This document shows, in pieces, positions 1 through 10,268 of a stretch of 30,989 bases of DNA. Position numbers and translations under genes: made by a program. The stretch's first letter is position 1. The number at the start of each line of letters is the position of its first letter. Source of the DNA: Basidiobolus heterosporus B8920 (lineage: Eukaryota; Basidiobolomycota; Basidiobolomycetes; Basidiobolales; Basidiobolaceae); assembly GCA_000697455.1 (NCBI GenBank), contig JNET01034877.1, positions 1-30,989 on the forward strand, written 5' to 3'. Below the pieces are notes generated by a model. The model saw nothing but the letters and a program-made list of their open reading frames with translations, searched no databases and was not told the origin of the DNA.

Positions 1-1754
1 TTGCCTTCATCTTCCTCCATCATATACAAGTGGCCATAGGGATAATGCCAGCCGTGCTTGTTGTATTCAAAGTGGCGTAGTACTATAGAGACATTGGCTT
101 CAATTACCCTTGGTTGCCGTGGAGTTGGGATCAACGTAAACAGGTTGCCAATTTGTGGATCGTGATTCATATTGAGATCCTCCAGCCTGGAAGCGGCACG
201 GTAATCAGCGTTCTTGGGAATTTCCCCGAAAAGATCTACGGGCCATGGTACCCTCGGGGATTTCTGGCCTACGATACCGTCCAAGTAGTTAGGGAAGCCT
301 GGATGGTCTTTATCCTTTAATGGGGGTGATGGCCTAGTGGGTAATATAGAAAGCCTTTCAATGGGTGTCCCATCGGGGTATTTTCCCTTGCCATCTTGGA
401 AGCGGTCCAACACACGGAAAATGCCCCACATACCGCTCTCAAAGTGTGGGTATAAATGACAGTGCCAAACAACATCTCCAATGGACTTCAATCTAGAACC
501 AGCACCGTAATGAATATCCATATCCCAGGAAGTTTGTGGTGAAAGAGAAAACGAATCGATAGTTAAGCTCTCGCGGTCACCGCGCAAAGAGCTCCATTGA
601 TGTACATGCAAGTGGAAAACATGGGTTTCCTTAACTCCAGCATGCACCACTCTGAATCTGACTGGGTCGCCGGCATATGCACGGAATACAGGTGTAGCTG
701 GGTCGCCAAACATCCAGCTTGAATGATGCTGCTCCTCACCGTTGATGTTCAACTTCTCTCCTTGTCGAATCTTTTCGTATAGAACGTACTGACGGTTACG
801 CATTGGCTCTGCTCGGTAATTGATGGAGTTGGTCATTGGTTCCAGTTGAGCGGTTTGATTAGTGCACGGATCAATGGGACGAGGATTATAATTGGTTGTA
901 TGACTCTCGTCATGAAATATCGCCACAAATTCGCGAAATGAGCAATCAGGATGTGTGAATTTATCTTCCTCGTCAAAGAAGCCTCGTTTAGGGCAACCAC
1001 CATATTTCGCTGGTGGATGGATGTCAGCCACAACTCCGTCATCTGTTGGCTCTCCTGTGATCGGGTCTGTCCATGTAGATCCTTTTGGCTCAACCACAAT
1101 CACTGCAAATAGCCCATGCACATGAGTACCTTTGTCAGTTCCATCGTAGTCTCCGTTGTTGGAGATCATGTAGGTCCCCTCTTTCATGCATGGCCAATGA
1201 TAGCGTATCTCTTCCTGGAATCCAACGGTGGTATCGGGATTTTTACCGGCTGCTGAGCCATCGTTGACAATATCTTGTCCAAATAGATGAGGATGCAGGC
1301 TGACTCGTCGACCCTTGATTTCGTTTTTTAGATGGACGTCAACCGATTCTCCTTCATTACAGCGGAGAACTAGAGGACGGACCAAAGGCTCCATTGTTAG
1401 CTCAACCTTCTTGTTATGGCCACCGTTGATTTTCTTCAAGATAGTAGCACGGACCTTTCGTAAATAGTCCCGGTTTCGACCCAGAGTGAACATCACCCCG
1501 TTAGGGTCAATATCCCCATACTTATTGTATACGATGGGCATCTCGATGGCAACAACCTCATATGAGCGGACATTAGCCAAGGTAAGATTCGAGGTTCTAG
1601 CCTGAAAGCTCGTGTCTGGATAAGTCAATAGCGAGGATCCCCCGACACTAGGGTAAAAGAACGTGCCATAGCTTAAAGTGGGTTGCAATGAGAAGCAGAC
1701 CCAAGCTCCGAGTAAACGCACTCCATTTGCAGAAAGAAGACGTCGTAGCACCAT
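1..1754 (-). CDS. Multicopper oxidase, MnxG-like (5' part, runs off left edge)
   Basis: An uninterrupted frame of 584 codons starts at ATG 1754 and is still open at base 1, so only the N-terminal part is present. Multicopper oxidases couple one-electron oxidation of a substrate (a metal ion or organic compound) to reduction of O2 to water. The N-terminus has arginines followed by a hydrophobic stretch (LLGAWVCFSLQ), a plausible secretion signal. Copper-binding signatures visible are HVHGLF near residue 210, HLHVHQW near 381 and the type 1 site WHCHLYPHFESGMW near 433-446. The phrases MPIVYNKYGDIDPNG and YNKHGWHYPYG each open a cupredoxin segment and resemble the large multi-cupredoxin oxidases typified by bacterial MnxG, rather than fungal laccases or Fet3. 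No intron is needed, unlike most neighbours. A TATA box lies upstream. The substrate is not predictable. Family confidence is high, subfamily moderate. Confidence 0.85.
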   Translation of the reverse strand, partial: MVLRRLLSANGVRLLGAWVCFSLQPTLSYGTFFYPSVGGSSLLTYPDTSFQARTSNLTLANVRSYEVVAIEMPIVYNKYGDIDPNGVMFTLGRNRDYLRKVRATILKKINGGHNKKVELTMEPLVRPLVLRCNEGESVDVHLKNEIKGRRVSLHPHLFGQDIVNDGSAAGKNPDTTVGFQEEIRYHWPCMKEGTYMISNNGDYDGTDKGTHVHGLFAVIVVEPKGSTWTDPITGEPTDDGVVADIHPPAKYGGCPKRGFFDEEDKFTHPDCSFREFVAIFHDESHTTNYNPRPIDPCTNQTAQLEPMTNSINYRAEPMRNRQYVLYEKIRQGEKLNINGEEQHHSSWMFGDPATPVFRAYAGDPVRFRVVHAGVKETHVFHLHVHQWSSLRGDRESLTIDSFSLSPQTSWDMDIHYGAGSRLKSIGDVVWHCHLYPHFESGMWGIFRVLDRFQDGKGKYPDGTPIERLSILPTRPSPPLKDKDHPGFPNYLDGIVGQKSPRVPWPVDLFGEIPKNADYRAASRLEDLNMNHDPQIGNLFTLIPTPRQPRVIEANVSIVLRHFEYNKHGWHYPYGHLYMMEEDEG

Positions 1755-1806
1755 CGGTACAAAGGAACTACTGTGAGACTTATGTAGACTTACTGTCAAG
1801 TAAAAG

Positions 1807-1814
1807 CCTTTTAT
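1807..1814 (-). promoter_or_regulatory. TATA box of the multicopper oxidase gene
   Basis: TATAAAAG reads on the minus strand about 55 bases before ATG 1754. This spacing predicts a short 5' leader of roughly 25 bases and supports 1754 as the start codon. Confidence 0.55.
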
Positions 1815-3848
1815 AACCCTAAAGTGCTTGCAACTACAAATTAATATCAGGAAACTCTGTCAAGTTAAACTCAAAAAACCGTCGTTTCTATAGAAATTTC
1901 TTTGCCGCACCGATGAAGCGGAGCAGCGTGAGATCTTTGTTCACTTCTCTTAGTATGGCGTAGTGGGGCAACATGAGGCGTAACCAAATATGGACCCAGA
2001 ATTATTGACAAGGTTGATGTCTAGTCTTTAGGTTGAGGATTACATTATAGGAATGTGATATACAATTTAATTCTACTAACTGTGCATTGTCCACTATCTA
2101 AACATGCTACATCGATATCGCCCTTTGTTTAATTCTTTACTCCGCCAATATTGGATAAATAAGGTAAATAGGCTATTTGTGAACCTGTCTATGTTTTCGG
2201 CCTAAATCCCGCATAAATATTGTAGGACAATGCATTTCATACTTCCATACTATATAGTGTGAGAATCAACTCGTCAAAGTGCTAAGCTAAATCACCAAAT
2301 CTCAGTAAAACTAGTATAGACCACTGGCATAAGCCCAAGAGGAAATCTCCGCTTTAAATTCTTCGCAATGCTGTTTTCCTAAAATACGGTACGTGTGCAC
2401 AAAGCATTGAAGTGTTTTAACAAGAACAATGGTTATTTGGGATAAACAAGATGTGAACTGTAACACTGCAATTCATAATTCCAATCCATATTCAAACTGT
2501 ATTCTAGACTTGATTGATGAATATTCTTGATAGGATCCTGAGGGTTAGTAAACAATGCGGCATGTGAAAGCCTATTTTAGTTCCAAGTAACTTTGAAAGG
2601 ATAATCTTACTTTATGAAAGTCTTATTGTACCCTTCGCCAAAACCATCCAAAAGTGTTAGTATGCTATGTTCTGTGAAGCTCTAGAAGCATATTGTAAGG
2701 GTTCAAGACATATAATTCTGAATCTTCTATTTTCCTGTTCCCAATGAAAATGTATACGTCTTTTGAAGATTTTTCTTAAGGGTAGTTAGCTTCAAGCACC
2801 TCATAGCATGACTAACCACACAATTAGTCAGATCTTAAACTGGCACCGGGAGAGTTAGAAAGCAAGGTATGCTTCATATTCTCCAACAGAAGAGATAGGA
2901 TGTATTCGTATTTATTCACTAATAGCAAGTTTGGACTCGATTGGATTCCTTTGACAATATCAGTTGAAATTATTTAAAGTCATTGAGAAAGTTTTGAGGT
3001 TACTATGTCGGTGTTATATAGTAATAAATGAATGAATAGATGCCTTTTGTAAGGAGAAAAAGGGTCTTCAGCACCACTAGAGGAGTACAACGTAAAAGTT
3101 GAAGTCCATATGAATATGTTCGCCATTTTCTATCAATCTAACTGTTACATAATCTTGCGACTAATCCAAAATTGCTTCTTCAACACCATGTCGCTTTTAC
3201 AACGAAAACTACGTAATTTACAAGTTCTATTAATTACTTCAGTTAACTCTCAAAATCCTTCCTGTTCGAACATAGCTGTTTAATTGGTTTTGAGGCATTT
3301 GAAGAGATCAAGAGATCCACGGTAGCATCAGGTCGCTTCAACAAGTCGGCATACTATTAATCCATTTGAGCGATAATCTGTATATTTTTTATAGGGAATA
3401 GTTCGGGATGGCAGTTACAATTCTCAATGCTCATGAGCAATGATGAGTGCAATGGTTCCAGCAATATCGTAAGTACTATTAGAGGAGTCTACTGCTGAAA
3501 GTCTACCGCGCCACAATGTTTTAGGATCGGAAGAATACACCTTTATCGAGTTCATTTTAGTTCAGGTTAATTCGATCTTTTGTACGACTATAACAACTTC
3601 ATACGCCTCATTTGAAACTGACACCAGTGCACTTTTCTCACACGCGTCCCACGTGAATTCCCATTACAAACCCTAATTGTATTCATTGCTCACCTGACCA
3701 ACTATTTTACCATAGAGTCAGCGTTTATCGCAACACCCGTCGCAACACATATCAATTCAGATACAGTAATGGTGTAACTGGTATCAAGGTTTAAGTCAGT
3801 TAAACATAGGTTTGGTGTCAGTGTCAGGAGAAGTGTCTTATCTAGATT
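1815..3848. other. Intergenic spacer between divergent genes
   Basis: About 2 kb of AT-rich sequence separates the divergent oxidase and permease genes. I see no coding frame with family similarity, no tRNA and no transposon ends. It presumably holds the promoters of both flanking genes. Confidence 0.6.
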
Positions 3849-5947
3849 ATGTGGGAGATTTTCGCAGCAGAGTCCTCGGACAATATCGCTAAGCTGTCTA
3901 TAAAGACAGCCTCATCGATACATGAAGCGAGCAAACCTTCTTGCACTATGGCATCTTTGGAAAGTAAGAATCCTGAGAAACAACCGGTTGAAATTGAAGA
4001 GATAGCAATCACTTCAGGTGACGAAAAGCCACTTTACTTGGACCCTGTAGAGGAAGCGAAACTGGCTCGGTATGATTGAATGAAACTAGCCTATCCTCTG
4101 CAGATTATTGACATTGTTGATTGACAGTAAACTCGATAAGCACATCTTACCGTTGTTGTGGTTGATGTATTACTTCAGCAGTGCAGACCGTTCCAATGTT
4201 GGTGTGGCCTTAACGATGAACAAGGAGAAAGGCCATGACCTTCTATCTACAGCAGGGCTCACAGCCCAACAATCAGCTCTAGGCGTTGCTATATTCTATG
4301 TAGGATGGTTTCACAAAGCATAACAATAGTCAGTTGTTTGACATGATTTGTAGATTGGTTATACCGCCTTTGAGATACCCTCGAACCTAGTCATGACTAA
4401 GGTTTCGCCTTCGAAATGGCTGGCTAGAATCTGCATCACCTGGGGTACAGTTGCTGGTTTAATGGCGCTCATTAATAATGCAGCATCCTTCTTCACTTTG
4501 AGATTTTTTTTGGGTGTGGCTGAGGCTGGGGTAAGTAAGATTACTTGTAGATGTTACTTTCGCGTAATTACTTACTAACTCTGATTTAAGTTGTGGCCTG
4601 GTATGGCTCTTTATTTGACTAAATTCTATCGCAAGAAAGAGATCGGAGGTCGAGTTGGAACGTACTACTTTGCTGCCAGTGCATCGGCTATCATAGGGTA
4701 AAACTATAACTACCGTTCCATTCCCCAAGAACCTAATCTAAGCTTTCTACAAAGCAATTTTATCTCAGCGGGTGTTCAGCTAATGGATGGAATCAACGGT
4801 ATCTATGGCTGGAAATGGTAGACACACAAAATTCAACTGAAGCTTAGGAATAGCACTCACAGCACATGCATGTCTCTCTTAGGCTACTTATTATCAATGG
4901 TACTTTAACGGTTGTAGTCGGCCTGGTCGTCTATTTCATGCTTCCCGATAGCCCTGAGCGTTGCCGGTTCTTGTCAGAAAAAGAAAAAGCATTGGCAGTC
5001 AACCGAATGAAATCTGAGGCTCAAAAGCCTTCTCATCCTGGCTTCAAAGAGGTTTTAGTGCAGTTGAAGAACTATAGAGGTAAAACTTACTTAGAATCAT
5101 CGTAACGTTCGTTGCTGAATGTCAATTCCATTCCAGTTTACATCTTCGGTATCCTGTATATGTGCCCTGTGTTGATCTCTACATCTCTCCAGTATTACGT
5201 TCCGGTAAGTAGTTGTATAATATATGTATATAGATATATATGCTCACATCTTCCAGACTATCATTGCTCGACTTGGAGATGGAAAATTCACTTCTATTCA
5301 AGTTTCTCTCTTGATCATCCCATATGGTGTATGTATGATGACTACCGCAATCATCGTCCCTCGCCTCGCAGACAGGTTCAACAGTCGTTCGTTTCCTTTG
5401 TGCCTGTTTTTTAGCATCACTGGTGTTGGGTTCTGTATCTTGTCATTTGCTGGTCCCCTTGGTGTCCGCTACTTTGGTGTGCTGGTAGCCGCTATAGGGC
5501 AGGGTCCATTAGTCCCCATTGTGAGTAGATCTATTGTTTGGGAAATGAGAGTTTGACCGAGTGTTTACCATGTTTCCAATTAACCCTGTAGGCTATGGGC
5601 TGGACGACTAGCTCTGCGAATGGAGAGAAGGCGGTAGCTGCTACTACAGGATTAGCCTCGACGATGGTTAGCAGGCACTGTATCTCATTCATCTCCGCAG
5701 CCTTTACTCATATTTTACTACCCTTTCTTAGGCCCAGCTCGGCGTTATATTTGTGACATATCTCTTGTATCAGGGATGGCCTTCTGATGCACCAAAATAC
5801 ATTGGAAGCAATATGGTTAATGTCGGGCTGAGTATCGTTGGCGTGATTTTCAGTCTTATCTTGCGATGGGACCTTAGTCGGTTAAACAGGATTATTGAAA
5901 GTGAGGGTCAAACCAAGGATGGTGTCAAAATCAAATATTTGTTATGA
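3849..5947 (+). CDS. MFS anion:cation symporter, Dal5/allantoate permease-like (10 exons)
   Basis: Exons by conserved frame: 3849-4069, 4104-4299, 4354-4530, 4591-4697, 4755-4817, 4883-5079, 5137-5204, 5257-5520, 5592-5666 and 5732-5947. Phases join cleanly to give 527 residues, the usual size for this family. Members import small organic anions (allantoate, nicotinate, pantothenate, vitamins) with protons at the plasma membrane. Recognisable motifs are KLDKHILPLLWLMYYF with DRSNVG in TM1 and its loop, FYIGYTAFEIPSNL in TM2, RFFLGVAEAGLWPGM in TM4-5, the central YGWKWLLIINGTL, then LPDSPE, VPRLADRF and a C-terminal helix LGVIFVTYLLYQGW. ATG 3948 (MASLESK, with G at +4) is an alternative start that drops 33 cytosolic residues. 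Intron 1 is only 34 nt. Intron 4 uses an AAG acceptor; using it restores the residues before GVQLMDGINGIYGW. Substrate unknown. Convergent with the aldolase gene 150 bp downstream. Confidence 0.9.
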
Positions 5948-6097
5948 TCTCTTGGCTGTATGCTCTGCGCTGTATAGTATATAATGTCGGTACGCTTCTT
6001 ATGTAGCCAACTTTTTATTGATTGTTATTGAATTTTATTATATTAATAAATTTTGATTGTTGAATGCATTGAAATGTTCTAATTCTAAGTCTTTTAG

Positions 6098-6985
6098 TTA
6101 GTATCCACTGTCTGCTTGTGAGGGTGCCTCCTTTCCAGGTGCGAGGACATTCACCAGTTTACTGAACACACCACTAGCGCCAATTCGGAAATTCTTGGCA
6201 TTTACCCAGCGTTGATTCTCTTTGCCTTCAACTAAGGCCTCGTCAGTACCGGTCATCATCTTCTCAGCGAGCCAGATATAGGAAGCTGCCTGGTCGACAG
6301 TTTTGACTCCACCAGAGATTTTGATGCTGATTTCCTTCCCTTCTTTATCTTTAGTGTTCTTGATAGCACGCAACATGTCATAAGCAACCTCAAGTGAGGC
6401 TCCTCCAGTAGGATGCTTACCAGTAGAGGTTTTAAGGAAGTCTGCGCCAGCGTGAATAGCATCGATGCAGGCATCATAAACCAGTTCAGTTGGTAAGGCT
6501 GAAGTTTCCAGGATAACCTTTAGAAGAACTGGGCGACGTTCAGGGGAAATAGTTTTGTTATAGTCAAGGATAGTCTTCTTGACTTCAGAGATCATGTTGC
6601 ACGCAGCCGCTTTGTCACCTTGAATGTACTTTTCAAAGGGCCATACGAGATCTACTTCGTCTACTTGGTCAAGACAAGCCTTCGTCTCAGCGACCACCTG
6701 TTCAATTGAGTTGGCCCCGTGTGGGAAGTTTACTACGGTAGCTACGCCAGCATTGTATTGGTTTTCTTTCAATATTCTCCGTACAAGTCCAGCAAACTGT
6801 GAGTAAATACAGATAGCAGCGACGGGTTCAGGTGAGGCCAAGGCACGCTTACAGAAGTCAGTGATAACCTCGTCTGTGTCGTTGTCATTGAGTGAGGTTA
6901 AATCTAGAGTAGCGAGTCCCAAACGAGCATAAAGAGGGGAGCTCTTTTGAGATAAGGCAGTTTGGAGTAGAGTAGAGCGAGACAT
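6098..6985 (-). CDS. deoC: Deoxyribose-phosphate aldolase (DERA), bacterial DeoC-like
   Basis: The enzyme cleaves 2-deoxyribose 5-phosphate to glyceraldehyde 3-phosphate and acetaldehyde in deoxynucleoside catabolism, in the cytosol. Motifs (numbered from the upstream ATG 7024) are LDLTSLNDNDTDE at 40-52, NFPHG at 99-103, DEVDLVWPF at 122-130 with proton-relay Asp125, FLKTSTGK with Schiff-base Lys198, and IKISGGVK with Lys235. The protein ends in Tyr, like the E. coli enzyme, whose C-terminal Tyr helps catalysis. The NFPHG and DEVD-V-P segments and the tail are closer to the gammaproteobacterial form than to the human enzyme. ATG 6985 (MSRST, 295 aa) is preferred: a TATA-like AATAAATA at 7032-7039 sits only about 15 bases before ATG 7024, so transcription probably begins inside the longer frame (308 aa). 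Intronless. Function is confident; origin by transfer is only a possibility. Confidence 0.93.
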   Translation of the reverse strand: MSRSTLLQTALSQKSSPLYARLGLATLDLTSLNDNDTDEVITDFCKRALASPEPVAAICIYSQFAGLVRRILKENQYNAGVATVVNFPHGANSIEQVVAETKACLDQVDEVDLVWPFEKYIQGDKAAACNMISEVKKTILDYNKTISPERRPVLLKVILETSALPTELVYDACIDAIHAGADFLKTSTGKHPTGGASLEVAYDMLRAIKNTKDKEGKEISIKISGGVKTVDQAASYIWLAEKMMTGTDEALVEGKENQRWVNAKNFRIGASGVFSKLVNVLAPGKEAPSQADSGY

Positions 6986-7030
6986 GATGGAATTGAAAAT
7001 TGTAAATGTGGGTACATTCTTCACACGCCT

Positions 7031-7040
7031 CTATTTATTG
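7031..7040 (-). promoter_or_regulatory. TATA-like element of the aldolase gene
   Basis: CAATAAATAG on the minus strand. Its position, about 50 bases before ATG 6985 and only about 15 before ATG 7024, favours the downstream start codon. Confidence 0.35.
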
Positions 7041-7209
7041 CCTCGATAATTCAGAAAATCAACACATTTTCATTTGAATCAATGGTCCCTGGAAATCGGG
7101 TACGTCAGAGGCTTATTTCATTTAAAGCCACTACATTATATACCCCAGGGATAGGTTTATTTACTACGACCCCATCAATTTCACTTAGGGACCACTATGC
7201 TGTCGAGCA

Positions 7210-7263
7210 GGATAAGCATGGGATAAGCATGGGATAAGCATGGGATAAACATGGGATAAACAT
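7210..7263. repeat. 11-bp tandem repeat, five copies
   Basis: Unit GGGATAAGCAT. The first copy lacks one base and the last two read GGGATAAACAT. It lies in non-coding sequence upstream of the aldolase gene. Confidence 0.9.
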
Positions 7264-7439
7264 GGTCCAAGAGCAATAAGGAAGAACATTGTCAAAGCGT
7301 CCATGCCTTTGCTCGCATGTATCTAAGTACCTAACGTTAGCCTTTACTTCGAGCACATAGTACAGCTTTAGGAATTTACGCAATGAGAATGGTCATTGTC
7401 CACTCGTTACCATAAAGGAACTCTTCTAATGGAACGATT

Positions 7440-7505
7440 CAGTCATTACAAATATGAACTTCATTGATTAATCAGTCATTACAAATATGAACTTCATTGA
7501 TTAAT
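7440..7505. repeat. Perfect 33-bp tandem duplication
   Basis: Bases 7440-7472 are repeated exactly at 7473-7505 (unit begins CAGTCATTACAAATATGAAC). Perfect identity suggests a recent duplication. Confidence 0.95.
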
Positions 7506-7770
7506 GAGCATAAAAGTTTAAAGATCTCCGAGAGATTAGCCTCAAAAGCCGCTTACGGTATCATCTAAATATTGAGCCAATCACCGTGGTTTGAATTAGT
7601 TAAATTAGAGGCAAATGAACTTTATCAGGGATTATCATTGAGCTAGAATCTGCATACGGCTTTATTAGCATCCCACTACATTTCTATAACTGCTCGTAAA
7701 TCATCCAGGTAACTAAATTTCTATGGTTTCTATTAAATTATGTGTTCTTTATTTCTTCAGCAAGTCACAT

Positions 7771-9665
7771 TTACTCCGAGTCATCAATCAGAAACTCTGA
7801 GATCTGTTCTCTCAAGGATTCGCGACTGTGAACTTGAATAGCACGTTCAGCCATGAATGGTGGTAGAATGGTTGAATTCATGTCGCGTGCACTAATCTGG
7901 CAGCCATAGCATAAGTGGGGCAATAAGTCAAACTGAGAATCCTTGGAAGACCCGCATCCTTCTCCACAGCACTCCTTTGATGCGCAAGAGTTCTCGTTCT
8001 CTGATTTGGTTGTAACTCCACTCACGTTGGGTAGCTCCATAACAGTGATTCTTTCCCGCCACTCACCAACATCATTTTGCATGGGGCTAGAATGAAAATT
8101 TTCATCAGGAAGTCATTGCAAAATCATCGAGCGCTGTTTAAAGCTTACCGCATACACATAGCGCATCTCTCGTTTTTCTCCGAAGATTCTGTGGGGACTA
8201 ACTTGCTAACGGTTCTCACAACGGTACTTACAGTAGAAGGGAAATCTCTGTCTAAGCCTGTGATGAATTCTAAGATCAAAATAACCAGTTAATCTTAGTA
8301 TTCAGTCTCCCTTGAGTTTGCACTGTTACTTACCTTCAGTAAGTCTATCGATGCTGGCCTTGACTGGTGCACCCGTGGTGATGGTTGGGACAAACACGGT
8401 TTCCAACTGATTTATATGGTTGTAGATTCCGATTTCCTTCATGAGGCAATCTCGAAGCGGTCTGAGGTATCCGATTCCACTCTCCACTTCAATCTCTGTA
8501 GCCACGTCATAAGGCAAGCTGAATCCACGGCCCTTGCTGGTGTAGGCAATGCACTTGATGGCAATGCGAGTTGAAGAGTCGCCTAAGAGGATGATGGAGC
8601 AACTGGAGTTTGGACGTTAGATAGATATTTCGAGGATTACTAGAGATTGAGCACGCTTACTTTTCTCTTTTTGCGATGCGAGCCAGGAGTCTGTTCTTCA
8701 AAGACGAAATTATATCCTCTTTAGCAGTGTTTTTGGTTACACTATTCAACAGAGCGTGGATCTTTTCCTTATTTGATAGAGTAGAATCTTCAAGGATGAC
8801 TCTAAGTTCTAGATTTTGGCGTTTATATTATTATCTATCTCGGATAATATCGTCTCTATGTAAACTTACGGTCGTGGTTCTTGGTGCTCTTTCCCCTGGA
8901 TAGAGCCTCCGTGCGAAGGACCTGCTCAAAGTCGGAAGAATCAGTGTATTCCGAGGAGAATACGTCTTCTAGGGAAGCTCCGACAAGTTGGAAAGGATAT
9001 TTGGAGGTGATTTTTTCAACCTGTTTGAGTGTTCCTTCCTAACGAGATATTAGTATCCACTTGGATACGATAGTAGACACACTAAGAACCTACCTCCGGG
9101 CCACATACGATACTTTCATCTATATGGCAAATTTTGACGTTCCCCAAAATTGTCTTCTTCTTGATTTCTGGGTCGCCAACGTGAAAATCGTTCATCATGT
9201 GAATGAGAGCTCTATAGTAGAATTTAGAATGAAGCGTACTCCAGAGCTTTAAGCTAAAGTGACTATATGCAGTACCTCGAAGATGGACCTCCCGAAAAGG
9301 CCAATAACACATTAGGCTTGCATTCTTTTCTACCAACAACAAACTTGGATTTCGAGATGAGGACACGGAATTTTCCGACAAAAGTGTGTGAAAAGCATTG
9401 TCTAAAAAATTGGTTATCAGGTACGGTTTGTCAGTCTCACCGAATTTCGACACAGCAATAAAATGTGGCGATAACCTACTTGCAATATTGGGCATGTCGA
9501 ATCAAATAGTCAGCCTTTACAGTTTTACATTTAACACAGGTATTGAGCTGAGGCTTGCTCTTCTCTATGATAGAGTAAACGAGAGGATTAATTTTCGTAC
9601 GTCCACGTTGGTAAAGGGTAGCTGAACCTACTCTCTATATCAATATCGTCTTGTAAACTACACAT
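7771..9665 (-). CDS. NCS2: Cytoplasmic tRNA 2-thiolation protein 2 (Ctu2/Ncs2), 9 exons
   Basis: Exons on the minus strand: 9665-9632, 9564-9480, 9401-9276, 9211-9094, 9038-8870, 8808-8661, 8602-8334, 8269-8149 and 8086-7771, giving 461 aa. Ctu2 is the partner of Ctu1/Ncs6 in the Urm1-dependent complex that makes the 2-thio group of mcm5s2U34 in cytosolic tRNA-Lys, -Glu and -Gln. The protein begins MCSLQDD. It has CVKC (21-24) and CKQC (39-42), then a degenerate PP-loop in LLAFSGGPSSRALIHMM (SGGPSS at 76-81, lacking the catalytic Asp, as is normal for Ctu2). Next come a KGRGFSLPYDVATE-PLRDCLMKEI region, CAMC at 352-355, LCYGC at 415-419 and the C-terminal REQISEFLIDDSE. Every exon junction keeps phase. 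Exon 1 is only 34 nt. The many residues that match family landmarks make the call secure; exon 1 is the least certain part. Confidence 0.93.
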
Positions 9666-10268
9666 GGTTTTAAAAAATTGGATAGGTATTTTCGCACACC
9701 CGCCACCATTCTACGGTAATTAGAAATCATTCTTGACAAGATTCTCTTGCCGCAAAAAAAAATGCGAAAAAAAACCATTTTAATCAAGTTATCAAAAGTC
9801 TTGGAGTTATCTGATCACGAACGTGCTTAAATTAGAACTTCGTTTAATGAAATGAATCATCATAGACTGGGTTAGTGTGGGTCTCACTGTACCCATAATC
9901 TTACCCCGAACCACTGATATTCCGGGATCCGTTTGAGACGGGTGTGAAACCGCCTCAGGTCTCGCACTCCAACCTAAAGCTTCCACTTGGCTGGTCGATC
10001 GGCGAGATCTCTTGTGCATTGTCACGCATTATACAGTCATTAACTTGTGGCCTCTTGATCGTCTTGCTTTATGCAGCAAAACATTATGACTGCCTCTAAA
10101 TACCTCGTGAACTAGCCAATCAACATATATTTCGATGAATTATTCGGCCTTGAATCCAGACCTACTGACGAGTTCATTTAGTTTCACGAAATACCTGGAT
10201 CTTCTATCTTCTAGCCTCTTGACTCGTTGCTATACCTCTTTCATGACCAGTCTTTGAGTAGAGAGAAA
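9666..10268. other. Divergent promoter region between Ctu2 and Nudix genes
   Basis: About 600 bp with an A-rich patch near 9755-9780. A 4-codon upstream reading frame (10243-10257, ATG to TGA) precedes the Nudix start by 11 bases. No coding gene is recognised. Confidence 0.5.

Larger units (their letters stand above)
7041..7770. other. Spacer with two short tandem repeats
   Basis: This lies between the aldolase promoter and the 3' end of the Ctu2 gene. It contains an 11-bp tandem array (7210-7263) and a perfect 33-bp duplication (7440-7505). No other feature is recognised. Confidence 0.6.

Noticed and set aside
8998-9010. ATATCCTTT on the minus strand within Ctu2
   Set aside because: It lies inside an exon where it simply encodes Tyr-Pro-Phe in a continuous, family-consistent frame. 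It shows that the 9-mer alone is not proof of a U12 intron.
9807-10025. 72-residue minus-strand frame between Ctu2 and Nudix genes
   Set aside because: No similarity and no splice context with the Ctu2 gene, whose start is accounted for at 9665.
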